Shown here in pieces: positions 1 through 8,254 of a DNA stretch of 28,065 nucleotides. Source of the DNA: JBAXTE01 sp964653595 (lineage in GTDB: Bacteria > Bacteroidota > Bacteroidia > Bacteroidales > WCHB1-69); NCBI GenBank assembly GCA_964653595.1, contig CAZZHH010000041.1:1-28065 (forward strand), in the 5' to 3' direction. The notes beneath the pieces were generated by a model, which saw only the letters and a list, made by a program, of their open reading frames with translations, ran no database searches and had not been told where the DNA came from. The translations under genes were made by a program, and so were the position numbers. Each line of letters starts with the position of its first letter. The first letter of the stretch is position 1.

Positions 1-2064
1 TTTGGTAATAACTTTGGCAACATTCTCTTGTTCTGCCATGATAAAACTCCGAAGTTCTTCCGCCTTTTTATGTATTTTAATCAATTCCGCTTTAATATCG
101 GTGAGTGGTCGAAGTTCCGTAGGTTTGTAAAAATATTTGGTAAAACTGAGTTCGTACCCCACTTTTGTTTTTGTTTCGTCCACGTAGGCATCGGGCACAT
201 AAGGCAACACTTCGTTTTGCATAAAGCCTGCAATGCCGCCTTCGTAGAGGAAAGGCACTTGCTCGGTATCGGTAAGTTCTTTGTCGGCCTCGCCTCCTAT
301 TGCTACGGCGTTTTGGTCTTTTACTGCAATCAACGAACGCAGTTTGTTTTTCAACGCTTTTGTAAGTTGTAAAGCCTCGCCGAATTTATTCCAGTCGTCC
401 AGCGGTGTATTGGCGGGAACTTTGCTTAATGCTTCACGGCATTTTTCAACTTCATCTTTTTTTAGTTGTGAATAATCGGCAGTAGGTATTACCCGCAATC
501 GCAGTGGGCGCTGGACTGTTATTTCCCAAAAGCCAAACTCCTCGTTCGGAAAAATTCGGCTTTGCTCGTTTTCCTCGAAATTCATCAGCAAATCGAGAAT
601 CTTTTTGCGGTCTGCTTTTCCTGTTTTGCAGTTTTTCTCCCCCAGATTTTTACGCAGGGGAGTTTTAATGGCAGTAGCATCAATCAGCTGCACCTTACCT
701 CGGCGATATTCCTCCTTACGGTTGGTTACAATCCATATAAATGTGCCAATACCCGTATTGTAAAAATCTTTTTCAGGCATTGCCACAATGGCTTCGAGCA
801 GGTCGTTTTCGATAATGTATTGGCGCAGGTTGCTTTCACCGCCTCCGGCATTTCCAGTAAAAAGCGACGATCCATTATGTACTTCCACAATACGGGTTCC
901 AAGCGGCGTATTGCTTTTCATACGGCTCACATTGTTGGCAAGAAACAACATTTGCGGATCGCCAATTCCAGGAATAAATGAAATTGGTTCCTTTAAATAG
1001 CCGGAACTTTTTACAAATCGGGCATCGGTAACTTTGTCTTTCTCTTTTTCGCCCAATCCCCAGATTTTCAGGTCTTCTTTCCACGGAGTTCCAAAAGGTG
1101 GATTGGATATGCAAAAATCGTATGTTTCGCCCTTGTGTCCGTCTTGCGAAATGGTAGAACCGAATGCAATGTAATCGCGTTGCTGGTTGTTAAGCGTATA
1201 AGAAAACTGTTTGAGTTCTCCGGATATCATTATGTCGGCCTTGCAAGTGGCATAAGTGTCGGGCTGGAACTCCTGCCCGAAAGTGTGGATTTGTACTGTT
1301 TTATGTTTCTTTTCGGCAATCGTTTGGATTTGTTCTTTGGCAATGGTTAGAATCCCCCCCGTACCACAAGCGCCATCGTATATGCTGTAAGTGGTACTTT
1401 CAATTTTGTCGGCAATGGGTATCACCGCTAAATCGGAAAGCAGGCTTACATAATCGCGAGGTGTAAAATGTTCTCCAGCTTCGGTTACGCTATTTTCTTC
1501 ATTAAATTTTCGAAGCAATTCTTCAAACACAGTTCCCATCATGTGATTATCCACACCTGGCATAACTTCATTACCGTCGGCATCCACAATTGGATTTATT
1601 CCAAGATTTACAGAAGAATCGGTAAACTTATCGAGAATGGAGCCCAAGCGATTATTTTCTGTCAGGTTATCCACCTGTTGCTTCAGTTTGAATTTTTCGA
1701 TAATATCCTGTACATCTTTGCTGTAGCCATCCAGATATTCCAAGAAATTCATTTTCAAACGCATCGGGTTTGTTTCCGAGGTAAGCGTTTTCATTGTAAA
1801 TTTTGAAGTATTGAAGAACGGATATTTAGTAACGGTCATCAATACGGGAGATTGATTTGAAATTCCCATTTTGTCCAATTGTTCTTTTTGCTTCAACACC
1901 GCTTCTTTTGTTGGCTCTAGAAGAATATCGAGGCGGCGGAGTACCATCATAGGAAGTATTACTTTCTTGTAATCCCCTTTGTTAAAAACATGTACAAGTA
2001 CATCGTTGGCAATGTTCCAAATAAATGAAACTAATTGATTGAACTGTTGTTGGTTGTTGGGCAT
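1..2064 (-). CDS. hsdM: Type I restriction-modification DNA methyltransferase subunit HsdM (partial, runs off left edge)
   Basis: Reading the minus strand from ATG at 2064 gives 688 codons with no stop before the window edge. HsdM transfers methyl from SAM to N6 of adenine and joins HsdS (specificity) and HsdR (restriction) in the type I complex. Visible features: an HsdM N-terminal helical domain (about 1-140), GEHFTPR (198-203), SAM-binding motif I as YDGACGTGG (229-237), and the amino-methyltransferase motif NPPFG (321-325). Near the end it reads VGYELSFTKYFY, a motif I associate with the C-terminus of long HsdM proteins, so the true stop is probably only a few codons beyond the edge. An in-frame TAG at 2080-2082 makes ATG 2064 the first possible start. 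hsdS and hsdR are not in view; they would lie to the left. Confidence 0.95.
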   Translation of the reverse strand, partial: MPNNQQQFNQLVSFIWNIANDVLVHVFNKGDYKKVILPMMVLRRLDILLEPTKEAVLKQKEQLDKMGISNQSPVLMTVTKYPFFNTSKFTMKTLTSETNPMRLKMNFLEYLDGYSKDVQDIIEKFKLKQQVDNLTENNRLGSILDKFTDSSVNLGINPIVDADGNEVMPGVDNHMMGTVFEELLRKFNEENSVTEAGEHFTPRDYVSLLSDLAVIPIADKIESTTYSIYDGACGTGGILTIAKEQIQTIAEKKHKTVQIHTFGQEFQPDTYATCKADIMISGELKQFSYTLNNQQRDYIAFGSTISQDGHKGETYDFCISNPPFGTPWKEDLKIWGLGEKEKDKVTDARFVKSSGYLKEPISFIPGIGDPQMLFLANNVSRMKSNTPLGTRIVEVHNGSSLFTGNAGGGESNLRQYIIENDLLEAIVAMPEKDFYNTGIGTFIWIVTNRKEEYRRGKVQLIDATAIKTPLRKNLGEKNCKTGKADRKKILDLLMNFEENEQSRIFPNEEFGFWEITVQRPLRLRVIPTADYSQLKKDEVEKCREALSKVPANTPLDDWNKFGEALQLTKALKNKLRSLIAVKDQNAVAIGGEADKELTDTEQVPFLYEGGIAGFMQNEVLPYVPDAYVDETKTKVGYELSFTKYFYKPTELRPLTDIKAELIKIHKKAEELRSFIMAEQENVAKVITK

Positions 2065-2164
2065 TTTAAAATATTCTAACTAAATACTCTATTTTATATA
2101 AATCATTACATTCTGAAGTTTGCTCAATTTTGCTTGCAATATTTAACAAAAAAAAACGTACAAG

Positions 2165-2195
2165 CAAAGATACAAATATTCAAGATTATTCCAAT
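2165..2195 (-). promoter_or_regulatory. Bacteroidota-type promoter of hsdM
   Basis: On the minus strand a -7 element TATCTTTG (2172-2165) matches TAnnTTTG. An ATTG core sits at 2195-2192 with a 19-base spacer. Transcription would begin near 2158, giving a leader of about 95 nt before the hsdM ATG at 2064. The -33 box is only a partial match to TTTG. Confidence 0.6.
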
Positions 2196-2275
2196 ATTAT
2201 ATTATCAAACAGCCAACGAACTTTCAAACTTTACAAGTACCAAAAAATAATAATCTACGTTTTATTTGATTTTCG

Positions 2276-2394
2276 AGAGTCTTTCAGGACTTTCAATCCC
2301 GAAAAAAAAGAAATTTCCAATTTCGTGTTTTTTCGAGGATCCACGAAAAATTAAAAAATCAAAGATTTTTATTTTTCGGGACTTTACAGACTCT
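2276..2394. repeat. Nested inverted repeat between hsdM and metF
   Basis: Three nested arms can fold into one long imperfect hairpin. AGAGTCT (2276-2282) pairs with AGACTCT (2388-2394), TCCCGAAAAA (2297-2306) with TTTTTCGGGA (2372-2381), and TTTCGTG (2321-2327) with CACGAAA (2342-2348). The outer arm touches the metF stop codon (2393-2395), so in metF mRNA it would form the 3' end. It may act as a processing or termination structure. No clean stem plus terminal U-run is seen. Together with the hsdM promoter this accounts for most of the 2065-2392 gap. Confidence 0.6.
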
Positions 2395-3346
2395 AATACA
2401 CTTGTTTCACAATCTGATAAATATTATCCGCTTTGCCCATGGTATAGAAATGAATACTTGGCACATTGGCGGCTTTGAGCTCCTTGGCTTGCGCGATGGC
2501 CCAATCGATGCCAATCTGGCGGACGGCTTTGTTGTCTTTTGCAACAGCCACCTCTCGGGCTAATGTCTCTGGTATATCCACATGAAACGTGTTGGGCAAT
2601 ATGCTCAGATGTGATTTCACGGAAACCGGCTTCAATCCTGGCACGATCGGCACAGTGATTCCCTCGTTGCGGCAACGTTCCACGAAATTGAAATAGTGTT
2701 GGTTGTCGAAAAACATCTGGGTGACGATATATTCGGCTCCGGCCTCCACTTTGGCCTTCAGATTCCGGATATCCGCATCCATATTGGGAGCTTCGGCATG
2801 CTTTTCAGGATAACCGGCCACCCCTGCGGAAAACTTCGTTGGCGCCATATCCTCTTCCGAATCATCCAGATACACTCCCTGATTCAGTTCCATCACCTGA
2901 TTCAACAGATCAATGGCATAGGTGTGACCATCGGGCTCCGGTTCAAAACGGCGGGTGTATTTATCGGCATCGCCCCGCAACACCAAAATATTGTCCACAC
3001 CCAAAAAATGGAGGTCAATCAAGGCATTTTCGGTCTCTTCGCGGTTAAAGCCCGCACAAATCAAATGAGGAACCACATCTATTTTGTATTTGTGCATGAT
3101 GGCCGCCGTGATTCCAACCGTTCCTGGACGTTTGCGCACCGTCTTTTGCTCCAGCAACCCGTCGGGACGTTTTTTATAAATCACCTCCTCGCGGTGGTAG
3201 GTCACGTTGATATAAGACGGATTGAACTCCATCAACGGATCGATGGTATTGTATATTGCATTGATGTTATCCCCTTTCAGCGGCGGCAACAACTCAAATG
3301 ACATGAGGGTTTTGGTGGTATTTTTCAGTAATTCTGCTATGATCAT
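2393..3346 (-). CDS. metF: Methylenetetrahydrofolate reductase MetF
   Basis: A 317-aa flavoprotein of the usual bacterial length, making 5-methyl-THF from 5,10-methylene-THF and so supplying the methyl donor to MetH. Family hallmarks: Glu18 in SFELLPP, the position of the catalytic Glu in E. coli MetF; HLICAG (94-99); the FAD-binding LRGD (123-126); TQMFFDN (209-215); and PGLKPV (236-241). It is a single TIM-barrel domain with no C-terminal regulatory domain like the eukaryotic enzyme. It lies 192 bp downstream of metH on the same strand. No separate promoter was found in that gap, so it is probably co-transcribed and under the same SAM riboswitch. Its base composition resembles metH and is richer in GC than genes right of 8 kb. 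Confidence 0.97.
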   Translation of the reverse strand: MIIAELLKNTTKTLMSFELLPPLKGDNINAIYNTIDPLMEFNPSYINVTYHREEVIYKKRPDGLLEQKTVRKRPGTVGITAAIMHKYKIDVVPHLICAGFNREETENALIDLHFLGVDNILVLRGDADKYTRRFEPEPDGHTYAIDLLNQVMELNQGVYLDDSEEDMAPTKFSAGVAGYPEKHAEAPNMDADIRNLKAKVEAGAEYIVTQMFFDNQHYFNFVERCRNEGITVPIVPGLKPVSVKSHLSILPNTFHVDIPETLAREVAVAKDNKAVRQIGIDWAIAQAKELKAANVPSIHFYTMGKADNIYQIVKQVY

Positions 3347-3376
3347 GTTATTTCTAATATTTTAATGTTTTTTAAT

Positions 3377-3530
3377 CGTGAAAAGACGTTTCGTGAAATG
3401 TGAAAAGAAGATCGCGATGCGAGACGGGAGATATTTTGAACTGATCAGGGAAACATTGCTTCGCTCATCATCCACTTCGCGCTCGTTTCACGAGATGTCT
3501 TTTTAGTATCGCTTCGCGCTCTTTTCACTT
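3377..3530. repeat. Imperfect long inverted repeat in the metH-metF gap
   Basis: The left half contains AAAAGACGTTTCGTGAAA (about 3380-3397) and GTGAAAAGA followed by CGCGATGCGA (about 3401-3423). The right half contains the near-complements TTTCACGAGATGTCTTTT (from about 3486) and TCGCTTCGCGCTCTTTTCAC (about 3508-3527). In the metH-metF transcript this would fold into a branched hairpin that could protect or separate the two messages. Pairing is imperfect and was judged by eye. Confidence 0.5.
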
Positions 3531-3550
3531 TTCACTTTTCACTTTTCACT
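3521..3550. repeat. Four tandem copies of a 7-bp unit spanning the metH stop
   Basis: The unit CTTTTCA is repeated four times without interruption (3521-3548), followed by CT. The metH stop codon (3539-3541) lies inside it, so the last metH residues Ser-Glu-Lys and the stop are written by the repeat. Gain or loss of one 7-bp unit would shift the reading frame at the extreme C-terminus. Confidence 0.85.
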
Positions 3551-6500
3551 CCTTCCGACATTGAAATAGGTTGCCTGAGGATTAGAGAAGTAGTATCCGC
3601 AGACCGATGCGACCGGTTGAACCATGAAGTTTTCCGTTAATTTCGCACCGATCTCCTTTTCCGCATCCAACAACTCAAAAATCTGCACTTTTTCGCTATG
3701 GTCGGGACAAGCGGGATAACCCGGAGCTGGACGAATGCCCTGATATTTCTCCTTGAGCATCAGTTCTGCATCAAATTGTTCGTTGACATATCCCCAATCG
3801 TCCGTTCTCACTTTGAAATGAAGGTATTCAGCGGCGGCTTCGGCAAACCGGTTGGCCAAAACCCTGATTATAAACAAATGGTAATCATCCGCTTGCGCAT
3901 AATGTTTGATTTTTTCTTCATCCATGTGAGCCACCACCGTAAACAGGCCGATATAATCCTCTTTTCCTGAAGATTTTGGGGCAATGTAATCGGCAAGACA
4001 TGGATTAATTTGTCGCTCCGCCTCCTGATTTCTAAGGAAATTAAGCATGGAAACAACCTCTCCGTTTTCGGATAGAAGCTCCACCTGTTCATTCTCAGAA
4101 AAAGCCTTCCAGAAGCCATAAACGGCTTGCACTTTTATCAGTTTTTGGTCGATGATCTCTTTGATGATTTTCTGCGCATCTTCAAAAAGCTCTTTGGCTT
4201 GATTGCCCACCACAGGATCGGAAGCGATGTCAGGCCAACGACCACTGATTCCCCACTCATTGAAAAAGAAGGTCCAATCTATGACCTCAACTAAAGTGGA
4301 AAGCGGAATTTCTTTAAGCACTTGTTTCCCAAACAGTTTTGGAGTTGCAATTGCAAACTCATTCCAATCAATTTTCACGCACTTCTTACGAGCTTCTTCC
4401 AACGAAATATAGGAGACCAAAGATTGTTGTTTGTTGTATTTTTCTATCAGTTTTTGATATCTGATTTCCAGTAAATTCACAAATTGTTCCCGATGTTCGC
4501 TCATCAGAGCGGAAGCGGTCTTCACCCCTTGCGAAGCATCTTTAACATGAACCACTGGCGCACTGTAATGAGGACAGATTTTGATGGCCGTGTGAATTTC
4601 GGAAGTCGTGGCTCCGCCAATCATGATGGGAATTCGTAGACCTCGCCTTTCAAACTCTTTGGCTACGGAAGTCATCTCTTCAAGTGAAGGTGTAATCAAC
4701 CCGCTCAACCCGACCAAATCAGCATTATGGGCTATCGCAGCATCGGCAATCGCTTCTTTGGAGATCATCACACCCAAATCGATGATTTCAAAGTTGTTGC
4801 ACGCCAGCACTACTCCAGCAATGTTTTTACCGATATCGTGCACATCCCCTTTCACTGTCGCCATCACAATTTTACCGGCAGAACTGGACGCAGACTGGGC
4901 TTTTTCGGCTTCGATAAACGGCATCAGATAAGCCACAGCACGCTTCATCACCCGGGCACTTTTCACCACCTGAGGCAAAAACATCTTTCCTTCGCCAAAC
5001 AAATCGCCCACGACATTCATTCCATCCATCAACGGACCTTCAATCAATTCGATTGCATTTTTAAACTGAAGGCGGGCCTCCTCCAAATCCACATCAATAA
5101 AATCAGTGTTCCCTTTTATCAGTGAATATGAAAGACGTTCATTCACAGGCTTTGATCTCCACGTGGCTTCGGTGTGTTGTTCCGCTTCCCGATTCTGCAT
5201 TTGATCTGCATAAGCGACCAACCTTTCGGTCGCGTTTTTTCTCCGATTCAAGATCACATCTTCCAATAATTTTCTTAAATCAGGGTCGATATCATCTACA
5301 ACCGGTAACTGACCTGCATTCACAATTCCCATATCCAATCCGGCATGGATGGCGTGGTACAAAAACAGTGCGTGCATCGACTCCCTCAACAAATCATTCC
5401 CGCGGAACGAAAACGAGAGATTACTGATCCCGCCACTGGTTTTGCAGTAGGGCAAATTCTCCTTCACCCACTTCACGGCCTTGATGAAATCGACCGCATA
5501 GTTGTTGTGTTCGGAAATACCTGTGGCCACCGTAAGAATATTGCAGTCGAAAATGATGTCTTGCGCTGGAAATCCATTATCTACCAGAAGATGATAGGCG
5601 CGTTCACAAATTCTGATTTTCGACTCATAATCAGCGGCCTGACCTTGCTCATCAAATGCCATTACCACCACAGCAGCACCAAAAGACATGATTTTACGGG
5701 CTTTTTCAAGAAACATCTCCTCACCATCTTTCAGACTGATACTGTTGACAATCGCTTTTCCCTGCACACACTTCAATCCCGCTTCGATGACCTCCCAATT
5801 GGAGGAATCAATCATTATGGGCACACGGGCGATTTCGGGATCGGAAGCAAGATAATTCAGGAATATGGTCATTTCAGTTTTGGCATCCAACATCCCATCG
5901 TCAAGGTTTACATCGATGACCTGCGCTCCGTTTTCCACCTGATGGAGGGCGATGGAAAGCGCCTCTTCATATTTCTTCTCTCGAATTAAGCGAGCAAACT
6001 TTCGGGAACCGGCCACATTGGTCCGCTCGCCGATGTTTACAAAATTCCGGGACGCTTCAATGCACAATGGTTCGAGACCGGAAATCACCGTTTTCACCGT
6101 TGCTTCGGGTCGTTTTCTGGGGACAATTCCCCTAACCGACTGAGCGATTGCCCTGATATGATCGGGAGTGGTACCGCAACAACCTCCCACAATGTTCACC
6201 AACCCGTCGACCGCAAAAGTGTGGATATGGTGCGCCATTTCATCGGGAGACTGGTCGTAGTGACCGAAATGGTTCGGCAAACCGGCATTTGGGTATGCAC
6301 TAACAAATGAAGAAGAACCTTCGGACAGGGCTGCAATATGAGGTTCCATCTGTTCGGCTCCCAAAGAGCAATTCAGACCGATACTCAGCAATTTGGCATG
6401 AGAAAAAGAGGCGATAAATGCATCCAACGTCTGCCCTGACAAAGTTCTACCACTTGCATCCACAATGGTTCCGGAGAGCATCACCGGCATCGATTTCCCT

Positions 6501-7123
6501 TTTGCGGCCAATGCCTGTTCACAAGCAGCCAACGCGGCTTTTGCATTGAGCGTGTCAAAAACGGTTTCCACCAAGATCAAATCCACACCGCCGTCAATCA
6601 ATCCTTCAACCTGTTCTTTGTAAGCATTCAATAAGTCGTCGTAAGAGACGGCTCTAAATCCTGGATTGTTGACATCGGGCGACATGGATGCCGTTTTATT
6701 GGTTGGGCCGACGGAACCGGCAACGTAGCAATTCCGTTCGGGTGATTGTCGCATCTGTTCATCGGCCGCTTTGCGGGCAACGGAAGCGCCGGCATAATTA
6801 ATCTCATAAGCCAGCTTTTCCAGATGATAATCGGCCATCGAGATGAAAGTTGCGTTGAAGGTGTTGGTTTCGATGATGTCTGCACCCGCTTCGAGGTATT
6901 GTTTATGAATCTCCTGAATGATCTCAGGCCGTATCAGATTCAACAAATCGTTGCACCCTTTCAGGTTGATTTGATGAGATTTGAATCGTTCTCCACGAAA
7001 ATCCTCTTCTTCGAGGTTGTAGCGCTGAATCATGGTTCCCATGGCGCCATCAAGGACTAAAATCCGTTTTGAGAGTTCATCTGTAATATTATGTTTGTTA
7101 TTTTGCATGTTATTGTTTTTCAA
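3539..7123 (-). CDS. metH: Cobalamin-dependent methionine synthase MetH
   Basis: A 1194-aa protein with all four MetH modules, close to the 1227 aa of E. coli. The homocysteine-binding domain (about 15-335) has zinc ligands Cys252 in GLNCS and Cys315/316 in GGCCGTTP. The pterin domain starts at FVNIGERTNVAGSRKF (361-376). The cobalamin module has a helical cap and GDVHDIGKN (759-767, His762 being the lower cobalt ligand) plus GGATT (836-840). The SAM-binding reactivation domain ends with RPAPGYPACPDH (1131-1142) and CGYYFSNPQATYF. It methylates homocysteine to methionine using 5-methyl-THF from MetF. The start MKNNNMQ was chosen because it follows the leader hairpin; Met6 is an alternative. 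Expression is expected to fall when SAM is abundant, via the riboswitch at 7485-7592. Confidence 0.98.
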   Translation of the reverse strand: MKNNNMQNNKHNITDELSKRILVLDGAMGTMIQRYNLEEEDFRGERFKSHQINLKGCNDLLNLIRPEIIQEIHKQYLEAGADIIETNTFNATFISMADYHLEKLAYEINYAGASVARKAADEQMRQSPERNCYVAGSVGPTNKTASMSPDVNNPGFRAVSYDDLLNAYKEQVEGLIDGGVDLILVETVFDTLNAKAALAACEQALAAKGKSMPVMLSGTIVDASGRTLSGQTLDAFIASFSHAKLLSIGLNCSLGAEQMEPHIAALSEGSSSFVSAYPNAGLPNHFGHYDQSPDEMAHHIHTFAVDGLVNIVGGCCGTTPDHIRAIAQSVRGIVPRKRPEATVKTVISGLEPLCIEASRNFVNIGERTNVAGSRKFARLIREKKYEEALSIALHQVENGAQVIDVNLDDGMLDAKTEMTIFLNYLASDPEIARVPIMIDSSNWEVIEAGLKCVQGKAIVNSISLKDGEEMFLEKARKIMSFGAAVVVMAFDEQGQAADYESKIRICERAYHLLVDNGFPAQDIIFDCNILTVATGISEHNNYAVDFIKAVKWVKENLPYCKTSGGISNLSFSFRGNDLLRESMHALFLYHAIHAGLDMGIVNAGQLPVVDDIDPDLRKLLEDVILNRRKNATERLVAYADQMQNREAEQHTEATWRSKPVNERLSYSLIKGNTDFIDVDLEEARLQFKNAIELIEGPLMDGMNVVGDLFGEGKMFLPQVVKSARVMKRAVAYLMPFIEAEKAQSASSSAGKIVMATVKGDVHDIGKNIAGVVLACNNFEIIDLGVMISKEAIADAAIAHNADLVGLSGLITPSLEEMTSVAKEFERRGLRIPIMIGGATTSEIHTAIKICPHYSAPVVHVKDASQGVKTASALMSEHREQFVNLLEIRYQKLIEKYNKQQSLVSYISLEEARKKCVKIDWNEFAIATPKLFGKQVLKEIPLSTLVEVIDWTFFFNEWGISGRWPDIASDPVVGNQAKELFEDAQKIIKEIIDQKLIKVQAVYGFWKAFSENEQVELLSENGEVVSMLNFLRNQEAERQINPCLADYIAPKSSGKEDYIGLFTVVAHMDEEKIKHYAQADDYHLFIIRVLANRFAEAAAEYLHFKVRTDDWGYVNEQFDAELMLKEKYQGIRPAPGYPACPDHSEKVQIFELLDAEKEIGAKLTENFMVQPVASVCGYYFSNPQATYFNVGRSEK

Positions 7124-7132
7124 TTTGTTTCA

Positions 7133-7202
7133 CCATTAAGAAGTTAAGAAATTCACATTAAGAACATTAAGAGACACTTAATTTATCTTAATGCCTTAAT
7201 GG
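7133..7202 (-). promoter_or_regulatory. Triple nested hairpin immediately before the metH start codon
   Basis: Three spaced copies of CATTAAG on the plus strand (7134-7140, preceded by C; 7156-7162; 7165-7171) are mirrored in order by CTTAAT (7177-7182), CTTAATG (7187-7193) and CTTAATGG (7195-7202). They form one rod of about 70 nt whose base is 10 nt from the metH ATG. In the transcript it would cover the ribosome entry region, so it could be the output stage of the upstream SAM riboswitch or an mRNA stability element. That role is inference. Confidence 0.6.
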
Positions 7203-7355
7203 TTCAATTCTTTTTTATCATTTAGATGCACTAAGACAACTTTTTTTATCCTCTTCTTCTTTAAAATTAAAAAATTTCAGAAGAACCCTTTGATTAATCA
7301 AAAGCAGAGTTTATCAGACCAGTCCTTGTTTGGATTACTCTAAAATCAAGAATAA

Positions 7356-7419
7356 GGTCGTAGTATCTTTACCCTAAAGAGTATCCGACTAGCACATGCA
7401 CCATAGCACAAAAACGACC
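7356..7419 (-). promoter_or_regulatory. Foldable segment in the metH leader, function unknown
   Basis: GGTCG (7356-7360) and CGACC (7415-7419) can close a domain. Inside it is a compact hairpin, TCTTTA (7366-7371) with TAAAGA (7375-7380) around a CCC loop. It lies between the SAM riboswitch and metH. I do not recognise it as a known riboswitch class. The pairings are short, so this could be chance. The rest of 7203-7484 is AT-rich and shows no gene. Confidence 0.35.
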
Positions 7420-7484
7420 AGCGATTGCTGATATATGGCCATTTGATTCAATAAGTTTTTTTTACACATCTTTTTTACGTTTAA

Positions 7485-7592
7485 ATTATTATTCCGTTCG
7501 TTCCGGCAGGTTTTGGCACCTTTTTCCGACGTATCGGAAGGGTTGCCAGAGGTTCGCAGAGCCTGATCTCTCCCCTCGTTCTTAATAACTCA
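7485..7592 (-). promoter_or_regulatory. SAM-I (S-box) riboswitch upstream of metH-metF
   Basis: On the minus strand the hallmarks appear in order. A closing stem pairs TTATT (near 7589) with AATAA (near 7489). Then come TTATTAAGAACGAG, a P2 arm GAGG that pairs with CCTC, and the invariant TGGCAACC. P3 is TTCCGA-TACG-TCGGAA, and P4 is AAGGTGCCAAAACCTGCC. This matches the S-box consensus of P2 followed by GGCAACC and then AGGTGCtAAwtCC. SAM binding should reduce expression of metH and metF. There is no classical terminator directly after it, so the output is probably translational or relies on downstream folds. Confidence 0.85.
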
Positions 7593-7651
7593 AACAACCC
7601 GGATGGGAAGTTTGAATATAGAATTCAATTTTCAAACAACGATTTCGGGTG

Positions 7652-7659
7652 CAAAATTA
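7652..7659 (-). promoter_or_regulatory. Probable -7 element for the metH-metF transcript
   Basis: TAATTTTG on the minus strand fits TAnnTTTG and lies about 60 bases upstream of the riboswitch, as required for a transcript that includes it. No good TTTG is found 19-21 bases further up, so support is partial. Transcription would begin near 7645 and give a leader of about 520 nt. Confidence 0.45.
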
Positions 7660-7755
7660 CACATTTTTTTGACAGTTGGTTTAGTTTTTAGATATTTGCC
7701 CTGAAAATTATACTTAACTAATTGATTTTCTTGAAAATAAAATTACAAAAGTTGC

Positions 7756-8019
7756 TTAGTAATGTCCTTTTAATGAATAGATGTAAAAAATGTCATTTTC
7801 AACATCAATACTATATACAAACCGATGTTCGTTGTTTATTCTGCGCGACCATTTTCCGGTTAATTGGTGTTTTAATGGCTCAGGGTTGCCAATACCTGAA
7901 TATGGATTTTCGAGGATTGCATTTTTAAGATCAGAAATTCTTTTTTGGACTTTTGTATTGTTTGCTCTTTTCCAATGATCTATGTGCTTGAGGGCCGTTT
8001 CAGATAAGACTATTTCCAT
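7756..8019 (-). CDS. yoeB: YoeB/RelE-superfamily mRNA interferase toxin
   Basis: An 87-aa protein, the typical YoeB size, with the family pattern: NPYSGIGNPEPLKHQLTGKW in the middle, then SRRINNEHRFVYSI and the C-terminal YSLKGHY. In characterised YoeB a Glu, an Arg and a His near the C-terminus cut mRNA in the ribosomal A site. The equivalents here would be Glu47, an Arg in SRRINNEHR, and the penultimate His. The start overlaps the end of the upstream antitoxin by 10 bp, so the pair is translationally coupled. No reason to think it is inactive. The downstream interval up to the metH leader shows no terminator I can defend. Confidence 0.93.
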   Translation of the reverse strand: MEIVLSETALKHIDHWKRANNTKVQKRISDLKNAILENPYSGIGNPEPLKHQLTGKWSRRINNEHRFVYSIDVENDIFYIYSLKGHY

Positions 8020-8228
8020 AGGTTGTCAAAACTATCAGAGGATATTTTTTTACTCTTGCCGTTTTTAATCTCTTTTTCAGCTTTAATAATTGTTTTTACA
8101 AAATCTGGGTCATACGGTGCTTCCTCCTTTTTAACCTCAAATTTAATCTTGAGTGCTTTCATAAATGCCTTTAAGGCATCTATTTGAGAAGCATCATCGG
8201 TGTATGCAGTTATATTAATAGCAGTCAT
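8010..8228 (-). CDS. Antitoxin partner of the YoeB-type toxin (DUF2683-like)
   Basis: A 72-aa acidic/lysine-rich protein starting MTAINITAYTDD. Its first half (ITAYTDDASQIDALKAFMKALKIKFEV) looks like a short DNA-binding or dimerisation segment. Its second half is charged and likely disordered, ending in FDNLWK, as expected for a toxin-binding tail. It resembles the small DUF2683-type antitoxins that accompany YoeB in Bacteroidota rather than classical YefM; this assignment is from memory of the pattern. Its position just before the toxin with an overlap supports the role. It probably represses its own promoter, as related antitoxins do. Confidence 0.8.
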   Translation of the reverse strand: MTAINITAYTDDASQIDALKAFMKALKIKFEVKKEEAPYDPDFVKTIIKAEKEIKNGKSKKISSDSFDNLWK

Positions 8229-8254
8229 AATCGGTTGTTTTTGAATTCAATGTA

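Noticed and set aside
2696..3301. 201-codon plus-strand open frame
   Set aside because: It lies entirely antisense to metF, whose motifs are complete. The frame shows no family features and no ribosome site.
5345..5989. 214-codon plus-strand open frame
   Set aside because: Antisense to the pterin and cap regions of metH, a full-length recognisable gene.
7356..7419. Second known riboswitch (cobalamin) before metH
   Set aside because: No B12-box-like conserved sequence is present; only short helices are visible.
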